DNA from: Microglena sp. YARC
Taxonomy: Eukaryota; Chlorophyta; Chlorophyceae; Chlamydomonadales; Chlamydomonadaceae
NCBI GenBank assembly: GCA_022414725.1
Contig: CM039462.1
Span: 114,688,949-114,752,948 of the forward strand
Direction: 5' to 3'
DNA: 64,000 bases
Part shown: positions 30,261 to 39,195 of the stretch, in pieces
How the letters are laid out: each line of letters begins with the position of its first letter
How positions within the stretch are numbered: position 1 is the first letter of the stretch
Program-made: the position numbers and the translations under genes
Notes under the pieces: model-generated
Told to the model about the DNA's origin: nothing
The model's database searches: none
The model's input: the letters and a program-made list of their open reading frames with translations, nothing else

Positions 30261-30539
30261 CTCTGCTTAAAACTTATAAAAATATATAAATGATTCAGAC
30301 GAGGGTTACACGGTTTTAGGGGACATTTCTACATGTATACAATTCTGTATTTACTCTTCCCGCTCGACGAGGAGTATGTCCAGGTCCCTTTTCTCTCTGG
30401 TGTCCACAAACGTTGTCTGGTGAACAGTCGCTTATTTATCGGCGATGTCGTACATTTCCATCTGATATATGTTTCATTTTACTGTTCCGCCGACTGTAGA
30501 CCGTACTGACAACTTCCCTTTTCTTCAAATCCAGGTTGT

Positions 30540-30655
30540 ATGTGGGGGAAATTCTGTGGCACAGGGACCGCGCAAATGCACTTCCTTTATCAATCAATGT
30601 CTTTACCGATCATCAATTTGAAGTGTTGACCCCGCTCGACTGGACAATAAAATGC
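30540..30655. repeat. Inverted piece of the 390-bp repeat, forming the end of an F-box/LRR gene
   Basis: Contains the inverse of 'CCACATAATTTCCCCCACAT' and of 'GGTAAAGACATTGAT', as at 3540 to 3635 and 9900 to 10010. A 'TTTCATTTTACTGTTCCGCC' element end lies at 30471 to 30490. Confidence 0.75.
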
Positions 30656-31441
30656 CAGAAGATGAACCAACGAAGTGAGTCCTTCCAGCGGTGATATGTC
30701 GTCCACGTCGGTGTTCGAAATGTCCAGGTGAACCAACGAAGTGAGTCCGGCCAGCGGTGATATGTCGTCCACGTCGGTGTTCGAAATGTTCAGGTGCACC
30801 AATGAAGTGAGTCCTTCCAGTGGTGATATGTCGGTCACAAGTGTGTGCGCCATGTTGAGGTGAATCAACGAAGTGAGTCCGTACAGAGCTTGTATGTTGT
30901 ACAGAGGTGTGTGCGATATGTTCAGATGCGTCAACGAAGTGAGTCCGGACAGAGGTGATAATAGGTCTTCGTCCACGTAGGTGTTCGATATGTCCAGGTG
31001 CGTCAATGAAGTGAGTCCGTACAGTGGCGATATGTCGGTCACATAGGTGTTCGATATGTCGAGGTGCGTCAATGAAGTGAGTCCGTACAGTGGCGATATG
31101 TCGGTCACATAGGTGTTCGATATGTCCAGGTGAACCAACTCAGTGAGGACGGACAGCGGCGATATGTCTTGGATCTTGTCTTCGATAGCCGACATTGATT
31201 TGTAGGGTACGTATTCCCCCCGATTGACACCTATTTTCAACTCTTTGAGCCTGCAAATGCGTGATAATGCGTATTCCAAACTGTTATAATGTCTTAGGTG
31301 GATCCTTGTGACACACCGGGGTGTGACGCATCTCCACTTTTCGCAAACGAGAGGCACTTGTTTGAGGTGTGATTCGTTCGAAATCGCATTGGCTAGAATG
31401 ATCTCCAATACATCTTCATTGATTTCGTCAAAGGAACTCAT
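30590..31441 (-). CDS. F-box and leucine-rich-repeat protein, truncated by a repeat
   Basis: This paralog of 19271 to 20714 starts at ATG 31441 with an intact F-box ('NEDVLEIILANAISNESHL') and about eight LRRs of the 'ISPLYGLTSLTHLDISNTYV' type. After residue 255 the frame enters the dispersed 390-bp repeat and ends with about 23 foreign residues ('FYCPVERGQHFK'). The natural C-terminus is missing, compared with 16 repeats in the longer paralog. Two neighbouring repeats near 30980 to 31110 are identical, again indicating recent duplication. Presumed role: substrate selection for host ubiquitin ligase. Confidence 0.85.
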   Translation of the reverse strand: MSSFDEINEDVLEIILANAISNESHLKQVPLVCEKWRCVTPRCVTRIHLRHYNSLEYALSRICRLKELKIGVNRGEYVPYKSMSAIEDKIQDISPLSVLTELVHLDISNTYVTDISPLYGLTSLTHLDISNTYVTDISPLYGLTSLTHLDISNTYVDEDLLSPLSGLTSLTHLNISHTPLYNIQALYGLTSLIHLNMAHTLVTDISPLEGLTSLVHLNISNTDVDDISPLAGLTSLVHLDISNTDVDDISPLEGLTSLVHLLAFYCPVERGQHFKLMIGKDID

Positions 31442-31852
31442 TCGTTTGTGAAGTGTGCTGTGCTGTGCCTTGCTGTGCTTAAAAATGGTTGTTTACACTT
31501 CATTCGAGGACGATGATCCGCCACCGCATCCGTGTGTCATGAATGGACGGACTGACTGACTGACTGATGTGTGGATGCGACAGTTTTCCGCCGTTTGCTT
31601 GTGTCCTCCGATACATTCGACCGTGTTCCGCATCTTGCGTGTGTCCTCCGAAACATTCGACCGTGTTCCGCATCTTGCGTGTGTCCTCCTCCGATGGACA
31701 AGTCAGATCCTAGGACACGTGTTTCCGCGAGTCCGCAGATGAATTCCCCTGCCCAACTCCGTGGGTCCCGCGATTCATCTTTCCCGATAATAAAACAACA
31801 TAAGAAGCACTATGCGTTCATTTTTACTCCAACAACAAATGTCCCTAGCTGT

Positions 31853-32476
31853 ATGGCTGACAGTCCAACGTTAAAGCGGATAATGCTACTCAAGCCACAC
31901 GATGAAGCAGTAGACGCATTTGCTCTCATTGAGGGGGCGATGAACGCCATGGACATTAAGAGCATGCTCCCTTCTTTAGCGCACCCTGTGGAAATAGCTG
32001 AAGTGGACAAGGAGCTGAATCGAGGCGACCAGATCCTTGTGCGGACGGCGGGTAGAAAAGAGGTTTTCCACCATGGAGTATTCATCGGTCGCCTCCCTGG
32101 AGTGCTGGAGGACAAGAACCTTGTGGTCGACTTCTGGGGTCCACCGTAGGAAGGCAAGCATGGTGCCCGAATCCGGCTCCGGACTTTGACCGAATTTATA
32201 ACCATGCCCCGCCAGCGTGCTGCACAGCTTGCTGTTATGCGCTGGAAGAGAGACACACAAGACCTTCGGGAATTTACGGCAACACTTGCATTGACACTTC
32301 ACAAGGATCTGAAGGACTGCTCAGGTCTCTACCACTTACTGAACAGCAACTGCAGCCACTTCGCGACTTGGTGCCGCACACTCAGGTTGGAAGTTGATCA
32401 TTTGACAAAGATAAGCATGATGACAGAGAGTTTACCCAACCCGAAGTTGCAAATATCCAAAGCATTGTTTTTGTAG
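31853..32476 (+). pseudogene. LRAT/NlpC-type protein with an in-frame TAG
   Basis: From ATG 31853 one frame covers 'RGDQILV', 'VFHHGVFIGR' with the catalytic His, and, after TAG at 32147 to 32149, continues in the same frame to 'LLNSNCSHFATWC' with the catalytic Cys, ending with TAG at 32476. The stop separates the two active-site halves. The start lies exactly at a transposon end: the TA target dinucleotide supplies the A of the ATG, so upstream residues may be lost. An alternative start is the next Met (MLLKPHDEAV). See the relatives at 25645 and 45514. Confidence 0.75.
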
Positions 32477-32591
32477 CAATAAGCGGCCCATTTTAACCGT
32501 TGAATTTAAGCTCCTCCTGCTGAAGCACCCACAGGATGGCTGAGATCACATTCGGGTATCTACCGCTGACGATCTCGCTTCTTACAAGCTT

Positions 32592-32985
32592 GATGTGAAC
32601 TGTGGGCTCCCCTCCGGTCGCCCACCCGCTCGGTTCCTCGCGGACCCTTTGTGGGGGCTCCCCTCCGGGTCGTCCCCGGTCGCTCCGCTGTGGGGAGGTG
32701 AAAGGGGCTCCGCCGCTTGTTATATGTTAATGTGAGACGGTTCTCATCCAAGTGTTGTTTGTTATCTTTGCCTCGACTCGACACAGGTTCCGCCGTGATG
32801 TAATGCGAGAGGTCGGTCGCCATGTGATGTGATGTGATGTGATGTGATGTGCCTCGACTCGACACAGTTTCCGCCGTGATGTAATGCGAGAGGTCGGTCG
32901 CCATGTGATGTGATGTGCCTCGCCTCGACTCGACATGTGCCGCCGCCGTGATGCGAGAGGTCGCCATGTGAAGTTTCCGCCGTGC
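32592..32985. repeat. GC-rich dispersed module, copy 3, plus CGACT/GATGT tandem repeats
   Basis: The module occupies about 32592 to 32730. From 32765 a roughly 70-bp unit ('CTCGACTCGACACAG', 'CCGCCGTGATGTAATGCGAG', 'GGTCGGTCGCCATGTGATGT') is repeated three times. No gene. Confidence 0.85.
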
Positions 32986-32987
32986 AT

Positions 32988-34009
32988 TCATTCATCATGT
33001 CGTAGCCTCAATCCCATATATCCTCGTGTCGACTTCCCTTTGATTTGAAGCACTTTTTTTACGAACCCCTTGTTCTTCATCTGCCCGTGGAACCACTTTT
33101 CTCGATCTTTACTGTCCCCGCTTTCCTCGAGATACATGTGGAACAAGGCAACGCTCGACTCCCTGAAATCTTCCGCAAACTCGCAGTTCTCGGCGAGGAA
33201 CGCTTGCACACCGTCCTGCTCCGCCAAATATTGTCTTGTAAAATCGGTTACCTTCTTTGGTTCCCCGATAAAGTTCCTATTTCCGTCCAGTCGTTGCTCG
33301 AACGTCTCGTCAATGAGAAGTGGCCCTGCGAAGTCCATTGTGTTCTTCACTCCACGTGAAGACTGTATGTACCGGATCAGCCTGGCAACTTCTTTTTTCT
33401 TCGCATCCAGATCTTCTTTACTCCTGGATTCTTCTTCTTTTCCGATGCACAACTGTGCGGCCTGTGTCGATAACCATAAATCGACGTCCTGAGCATCCCT
33501 TCTAAGACCTTGCTCGCCACGTTCTTGACCCACCCATCCTCCACACTGACCCACCTGCACGTGTCCTCATCGAATATGTAGTAGTCTCTGCATCTCTTCC
33601 CTGTCTTCTTCAACGTCCCTTTCATAAGATAGTGCATAATCTCCCCCAATCCTCTGTCTCCCTTGTCCCAATTGTCCCGTACTATTTGTGGAATCGAATA
33701 TGCTCGGTACACAGCGTACCCGCACGGGTCGTCCTCGCCGGCCCACTTGACCACCGACTTCATTGTCATCTTCGGCTCATCATAATCGGGCCTTCCCACC
33801 GTGTCCCATATCTTCTCTGCGTCTTCCTCATCGTATCTTGGCGACACCTTGGACATTTGTTTCCATAGTGCCTTGTACGCCTCTCCGTACTCGTTCTTCA
33901 ATGCCGTCGCCACTCCTCGCCATGTGTCTCTTGAATCCCACCTGTTTTTTTCTAGGAGCAGTAGAATCTTCTCTACATGCGTGCTGTCCATGAAGCTTGT
34001 CGGCATCAT
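32988..34009 (-). pseudogene. D5-like primase-helicase lacking its helicase core, frameshifted
   Basis: The 5' part from ATG 34009 resembles PriCT and D5_N: 'WRGVATALKNEYGEAYKALW' in the first 40 residues and 'YYIFDEDTCRWVSVEDGW' near residue 160. A frame change near 33470 leads to 'ARLIRYIQSSRGVKNTMD' and 'LIDETFEQRLDGNRNF', the usual end of D5_N. The next residues, however, match the extreme C-terminus of such proteins ('VQAFLAENCEF', 'GYMGLRL'). The SF3 helicase domain with Walker A and B that belongs between them is absent. I infer an internal deletion of about 250 to 300 codons. D5 proteins unwind DNA at forks of large DNA viruses; this copy cannot. Confidence 0.6.
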
Positions 34010-34213
34010 TATCCCCTTCTCCACCTCCGTTGTTGTTTTTGTTTTCCGTTTCCATGTATTCTACTCTTATCCCCTGGTCTTCCATGCATGATGGACGCGT
34101 CTCCTCCGTTTTGCGTGTGCCATGCGTTATTGTCTCTTGTGTGCGTTCGCCGCCTTTCACTCTTCTTCACGTGTGTTTGCATGATCAATGAATCAATTAG
34201 TGTGTCTCATGCT

Positions 34214-34730
34214 TGATGTGAACTGTGAACTGTGGGCTCCCCTCCGGTCGCCCACCCGCTCGGTTCCTCGCGGACTCATTTATGGGGGCTCCCCTCCAGT
34301 CGCCCCCAGTCGCTCCGCTGGGGGGAAGAGGTGAAAGGGGCTCCGCCGCTTGTTATATGTTAATGTGAGACGGTTCATCCAAGTGTTGTATGTTATCTTT
34401 GCCTCGACTCGACTCGACACAGTTTCCGCCGTCATGTAATGCGAGAGGTCGGTCGCCATGTGATGTGACTCGACTCGACAGTTTCCGCCGTGATACGAGA
34501 GGTCGCCATGTGATGTGATGTGACTCGACTCTACTCTACTCGACAGTTTCCGCCGTGATACGAGAGGTCGCCATGTGATGTGATGTGACTCTACTCTACT
34601 CTACTCGACAGTTTCCGCCGTGATACGAGAGGTCGCCATGTGATGTGATGTGACTCGACTCGACTCTACTCGACTCGACTTGACAGATGCCGCCGTCCTT
34701 GATGAGAGATCATCATCATCATCATCATAA
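34214..34730. repeat. GC-rich dispersed module, copy 4, plus long CGACT tandem repeats
   Basis: After the module (to about 34368) a unit of 50 to 65 bases with 'CGACAGTTTCCGCCGTGAT', 'ACGAGAGGTCGCCATGTGAT' and CGACT/CTACT runs is repeated four to five times to 34690, followed by a short (ATC)n. Confidence 0.85.
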
Positions 34731-34786
34731 AGTGTCTGCTTGAGACAAGCTTGAGAGTGAGGCATGAAAAATCTTACTTGACCTCT

Positions 34787-35101
34787 CTATAAAACTTCTA
34801 AACCATAATTTAATCTCACCGCATTTTTCTCGTCCTTATTCCGCTGCCTCCACTTCCTTGAGTTCTCCTCAAGCACCTCCCTGACCTCCTCACTGTACCT
34901 TGATACATTCGGGTCGAACTTCATGATCTCACGCATCGCCTTCATGACCATTCCCGCCTCTTCCTGTAATTTACCCCCCAGTATCATCTTCACTCTCTCT
35001 TCCATCTCGAAGTATCGCTTCTTTGACAACGTTGAAATCCCCTTGTCTCCATTTTGGTTTGTTGGCGTGACGAACTTCGTGACCTTCCTCGACGAGTTCA
35101 T
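34787..35101 (-). CDS. Hypothetical helical protein
   Basis: 104 residues from ATG 35101. It is rich in Lys, Glu and Arg with long predicted helices ('MEERVKMILGGKLQEEAGMV', 'VSRYSEEVREVLEENSRKW'). The last 14 codons and the following 40 bases also occur at 23790 to 23870 as a separate fragment, so that site once held a second copy. No family is recognised. Confidence 0.5.
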   Translation of the reverse strand: MNSSRKVTKFVTPTNQNGDKGISTLSKKRYFEMEERVKMILGGKLQEEAGMVMKAMREIMKFDPNVSRYSEEVREVLEENSRKWRQRNKDEKNAVRLNYGLEVL

Positions 35102-35565
35102 TGTGTGCGATATTTTTTGTCTTTTTTGTTCAGTTGTTTGTGTTTACAATTAATAACGGTCATTAGCAGTTATGCTCCCTTAAACCTTCAAAATCGTAGA
35201 GAATCTTTTACAAACAAATAAATAACCCAACCAACATGCCATGCATGTCTCGGTGATCGTCTGAAGAAGTCTTGGTCAGCCATTTGATATGATTCCGTCC
35301 ACTCATCATCCTGTAACACCTCCCTATATCCGTCCCCCCATCTCAAAACCCTAAATGGATGTCGAGCGGCACGTGTGTCAGCAGCGCCCCCCGCATCCTT
35401 ACATGACACACGACATTCGACCGTGTTCCGCCGTTTGCGTGAGAATGCGTGAGTGGTTGGTGGGCATCATCATCATCATCTCGACAGCAGCCTCCGCGAC
35501 GCGTGTGTGAGGATGCGGTATGTGTCGTGATAAAGTGCGTTATCCTATCTATCTATCTATCTAAT
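35102..35565. repeat. Intergenic region ending in the 130-bp dispersed repeat, copy 2
   Basis: From 35440 to 35565 the sequence matches 16690 to 16825, including the (CTAT)n end. A 'CATTCGACCGTGTTCCGCCG' and 'TTTGCGTG' block lies at 35411. The minus frame at 35188 to 35409 (73 codons) shows no recognisable family. Confidence 0.7.
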
Positions 35566-35574
35566 AATTGTTTG

Positions 35575-36128
35575 CCGATGGACTATGGCTTGTCTATACA
35601 TGGACATCTCGTGGCCAGAAAGGGCAGCTGCGGCGTGAGGTCCGTGCGCAGAAGACAAAGCTTCACGAGCTCCAGCATCCGTGGGGTATTGCGCCTCAAG
35701 ACGTTCGCTCCTTCTCTTGCTCAAGAACGGCAAAGATCGGGTGGCACGTCCTCGGTGCCGCAATCAAGGCTGTCGACGCTACCTGTCCACACGTACTGGA
35801 ATACGACATCGGCCATCTCCCGAAAGACGGCACCTGCATCACCCGCGTCAAGTTGGTAGTACTCGTATCGACGGGGCTTGACTCGAGGGTCTCCGCTAAG
35901 GTACCGGAGCAGGGCAGTCTCAGCCTCCACACAAGCACGCGGATTAAGTACGTGGATTGCGAATATCATCTTTGAGTTTTTCGGGTACTGAGAAAGTCGC
36001 TGACCAAAGGGATTCGACGTCCTGCCCACCTTAAAGACGATCTCATCCTTCTGAATGAACTTGTGCTCAAACAACGCGTACACGACATTGGTTGTCATGT
36101 GCGCCATGATCTCTGTCGAGCTGCTCAT
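35575..36128 (-). pseudogene. T5orf172-type protein, copy with internal deletion
   Basis: The N-terminal 125 residues from ATG 36128 are almost identical to the neighbour at 36161 to 37315, with the domain 'VVYALFEHKFIQKDEIVFKV' and 'GRTSNPFGQRLSQYP'. After 'PP' the frame breaks off near 35721. Past the break the DNA jumps to the equivalent of the neighbour's last 60 codons ('RMLELVKL', 'LLRTDLTP'), so about 600 bases of the middle are deleted. A tandem duplication followed by deletion is inferred. Confidence 0.75.
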
Positions 36129-36160
36129 ATGCTATCCCAATGCACGCGTTTACACCATTA

Positions 36161-37315
36161 TTATAGGCCTGACGGCTCGTCTTCAGTCTCGAATTCGTAC
36201 GCGACAGGCGACGCTACGTCAACCAGGTGGTTGTACATGGACAGCTCGTGACCGGAAAGGGCAGCGGCGGCGTGCGCGTTGCTCGGCGTCAGATCCGTGC
36301 GCAGAAGACGAAGTTTCACGAGCTCGAGCATACGGGAGACACTCTCAGGGCACAGGCGGTAGTTTCTCTCCTCCTTTGTGCGTTTGCATTTTACCTGAAC
36401 ACGCTTGGTCTCGCTCACCACATCCAGACCCACGGCGTTCAAGATCATCTTAACTGCCTTGGACACCTTGCGCAGGTCCCACCCGTCACGAACACCGCAC
36501 GAGGCACGGCGGAACAGTCGAGAGGTGTTTGCGTAGTCGCTGAACATCTGCGTTCCCTTCAGCTTGGTGTCGAATGCCGTCATCAGGTTTGAGATGACGG
36601 TCGTAGTGTCGAACGGGGACGAAAAACCCAGAGCAGCGAGTGTCTCCTCTATCAACACGATCTTCAGAAGATCGGGGTGCAACGGCACGCCACGAAAAGG
36701 GCGCTGCAGCTCCGGGCACAGCAGAGATGCAAGTACCTCAACGTTCTGTGGGGTATTGAGCCTCAAGACGTTCGCGAATATCTTGGCGACCAGTCGAGAG
36801 ACCGTCTTCTCTCTATCCCTCTCTCTATCCCTCTCTCTATCATTCTCTCTCTCCTTCTCTCGTTCCTTCTCTCTCTCCTTCTCTCGTTCCTTCTCTCGCT
36901 CAACAACGGTAAAGATGGGGGGGTCGGGCGGTACGTCCTCGGTGCCGCAATCAATACTGTCGACGCTACCTGTCCACGCGTACTGGAAGACGACACCGGC
37001 CATCTCATGAAAGACGGCACCTGCATCAGACGCAACAAGTTGGTAGTACTCGTATCGACGGGGCTTGACTCGAGGGTCTCCGCTAAGGTACCGGAGCAGG
37101 GCAGTCTCAGCCTCCACACAAGCACGCGGATTAAGTACGTGGATTGCGAATATCATCTTTGAGTTTTTCGGGTACTGAGAAAGTCGCTGACCAAAGGGAT
37201 TCGACGTCCTGCCCACCTTGAAGACGATCTCATCCTTCTGAATGAACTTGTGCTCAAACAACGCGTACACGACATTGGTTGTCATGTGCGCCATGATCGC
37301 TGTCGAGCTGCTCAC
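36161..37315 (-). CDS. T5orf172 (GIY-YIG-like) protein with charged helix and C-terminal domain
   Basis: The T5orf172 domain (residues about 12 to 110) belongs to the GIY-YIG superfamily. It shows 'VVYALFEHKF', 'VFKVGRTSNPFGQRL' with the R of the active site, and 'ACVEAETALLRYL' with the catalytic Glu. A charged stretch of Glu/Arg/Lys repeats follows (residues 140 to 170, encoded by 12-base repeats at 36810 to 36905), predicting a single long helix. The remaining 210 residues ('LVAKIFANVLRLNTP' to 'PSGL') form a domain shared with the neighbour at 37348. Such proteins are common in large DNA viruses; a nuclease role is inferred. The gene ends with TAA. Confidence 0.75.
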   Translation of the reverse strand: MSSSTAIMAHMTTNVVYALFEHKFIQKDEIVFKVGRTSNPFGQRLSQYPKNSKMIFAIHVLNPRACVEAETALLRYLSGDPRVKPRRYEYYQLVASDAGAVFHEMAGVVFQYAWTGSVDSIDCGTEDVPPDPPIFTVVEREKEREKEREKEREKERENDRERDRERDREKTVSRLVAKIFANVLRLNTPQNVEVLASLLCPELQRPFRGVPLHPDLLKIVLIEETLAALGFSSPFDTTTVISNLMTAFDTKLKGTQMFSDYANTSRLFRRASCGVRDGWDLRKVSKAVKMILNAVGLDVVSETKRVQVKCKRTKEERNYRLCPESVSRMLELVKLRLLRTDLTPSNAHAAAALSGHELSMYNHLVDVASPVAYEFETEDEPSGL

Positions 37316-37347
37316 ATGCTATCCAAATGCTCGCGTTTACACCATTA

Positions 37348-38601
37348 TTATAGGCCTGACGGCTCGTCGTCGTCAGGCTCGAAGACATACGCGACAGGCG
37401 ACGCTACGTCAACCAGGTGGCTGTACATGGACAGTTCGTGACCTGAAAGGGCAGCGGCGGCGTGCTCGTTTCTAGGCGCGAGGTCCGTTCGCAAAAGACG
37501 AAGTTTAACGAGCTCGAGCATACGGCAGACACTCTCCGGGCACAGGCGGTAGTTTCTCGCCTCCTGAGTCCTCTTGCCCTTGAACTTAATGCGCTTGGTC
37601 TCGTTCATCATGTCTATACCCACTGCACTCAGGATCATCTTGACCGCCTTGGACACCTTGCACAGGTCCCACCCGTCGCGAACGCCACACGAGGCCTGGC
37701 TGAACAGTCGAGCGGTGTTGTTGTATTCTCGGAACATCTGTGTTCCCTTGAGCTTGGTGTCGAACACCGTCATCAGATTTGGGATCACGGTCTCGGTGTC
37801 GAACGGGGACGAAAATCCCAGAGCAGCAAGTGTCTCCTCGATGAGAACTATCTTCAGCAACCCTGAGTGCTCAGTCGTGTGCACGTCGGCGCCGCGCACC
37901 GGGCGCAGGATCGGGCACAGCAGGCGCGACATGAGCCTCGCCTTCGGAGAACCGACAGCACCAGGTTTGTTCTCCAGCAGGAACGCCTCGTCGACGCGGT
38001 CGATACCCCATGCAGAGCAGTAGCGGCTCAGGTACATAATGAACTTGTCGTCCTCGCTCGCGTCGTTGGCCATCACGCGCTGCTCGATAGCATCCAAGAG
38101 ATCCTTGCGCCGCATGGCAGTGGGCACATCAGGGTTGCTGAGGATGTTGGTGCCAGGTACAGCGACAGTGCCAGTGGCAGTGACGGCGACAAGGACAGCG
38201 ACAGTGCCAGGGGCAGGTACAGCGACAGGGGCAGACCCGGTGAGCGCATCCATCTGCTCCTGAGCCTTGAGGACGCGCAACAGGAACTCGCTAGTCGCCT
38301 CCACGTCTCCCTCCCCAAGGGCGATCACACGTGCGGCACTGACCGCAGCGTAGCTGGTACCGAGGTCCACGCGGTGACCTGCAGGCTCCACGAGGTCGGC
38401 AAAGCAGGACAGGTAGTCGAAGCTGGCATTGTGTATTTCCGCCAGAAAGTAGCTCTCGACAGTCATCTTCAGAGTCGGTGGAGCCACGGTCGCACACAAC
38501 GGAGCGAGAACGCCACCCCAGAGCTCCTGCAGCGTGTGCTCTTCTCCGCCGTCGATCGCTTGGACGTGCTTGACATCGTCGCACGTAGAGAAACCATCCA
38601 T
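37348..38601 (-). CDS. Paralog of the T5orf172 protein's C-terminal domain with a different N-terminus
   Basis: 417 residues from ATG 38601. The last 215 residues closely match the C-terminal domain of the neighbour ('LLKIVLIEETLAALGFSSPF', 'ASCGVRDGWDL', 'YRLCPESV'). The N-terminal 130 residues are unrelated, followed by an Ala/Val/Pro/Gly/Thr-rich tandem linker (residues 120 to 150) and 'TAMRRKDLLDAIEQRVMAND'. This is a domain swap next door to the parent gene. Its first 14 codons are repeated in the 169-bp units upstream. Function of the shared domain is unknown. Confidence 0.65.
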   Translation of the reverse strand: MDGFSTCDDVKHVQAIDGGEEHTLQELWGGVLAPLCATVAPPTLKMTVESYFLAEIHNASFDYLSCFADLVEPAGHRVDLGTSYAAVSAARVIALGEGDVEATSEFLLRVLKAQEQMDALTGSAPVAVPAPGTVAVLVAVTATGTVAVPGTNILSNPDVPTAMRRKDLLDAIEQRVMANDASEDDKFIMYLSRYCSAWGIDRVDEAFLLENKPGAVGSPKARLMSRLLCPILRPVRGADVHTTEHSGLLKIVLIEETLAALGFSSPFDTETVIPNLMTVFDTKLKGTQMFREYNNTARLFSQASCGVRDGWDLCKVSKAVKMILSAVGIDMMNETKRIKFKGKRTQEARNYRLCPESVCRMLELVKLRLLRTDLAPRNEHAAAALSGHELSMYSHLVDVASPVAYVFEPDDDEPSGL

Positions 38602-39195
38602 CCACCTGCGTCAGTTTCAAGCAGTGCCATAGAAGTCATAATTAATATAGCAAAGCGTGTTTTTAAGTATGACTTCTATGGCACTTTTACAATTTCACCC
38701 CTCTATCGCACCTGAGCCACTGGTATAGGTCGACGTGCTTGACATCGTCGCACGTAGAGAAACCATCCATCCACTTGCGTCAGTTTCAAGCAGTGCCATA
38801 GAAGTCATAATTAATATAGCAAAGCGTGTTTTTAAGTATGACTTCTATGGCACTTTTACAATTTCACCCCTCTATCGCACCTGAGCCACTGGTATAGGTC
38901 GACGTGCTTGACATCGTCGCACGTAGAGAAACCATCCATCCACTTGCGTCGGTTTCAAGCAGTGCCATAGAAGTCATAATTAATATAGCAAAGCGTGTTT
39001 TTAAGTATGACTTCTATGGCACTGCTTGAAACCGACGCAAGTGGATGGATGGTTTCTCTACGTGCGACAGTTTCAAGCAGTGACATCGAAGGGAGAGTTA
39101 ATATAGCAAATAGTGTTTTAGAAGTATCCCTTCTATGGCACTTTTACAATTTCACAATTTCACCCCTCTATCGCACCTGAGCCACTGGTATAGGT
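38563..39195. repeat. 169-bp tandem repeat spanning a gene border
   Basis: Units start at 38563, 38732 and 38901. Each contains the first codons of the 37348 gene, the 'CAGTGCCATAGAAGTCAT' inverted-repeat element and the last 14 codons of the helicase gene at 39152. A fourth, longer piece (38911 to 39195) carries an additional inverted copy and a diverged variant ('GACATCGAAGGGAGAG'). The array arose by duplicating the border between two genes that share an orientation. Confidence 0.9.

Noticed and set aside
25645..32476. A ciliate-like genetic code (TAA/TAG as sense) for the whole region
   Set aside because: Intact genes here end with TAA or TAG at the expected family length, and another gene has an in-frame TGA, so a global code change is not supported; kept only as a local possibility for the LRAT genes.
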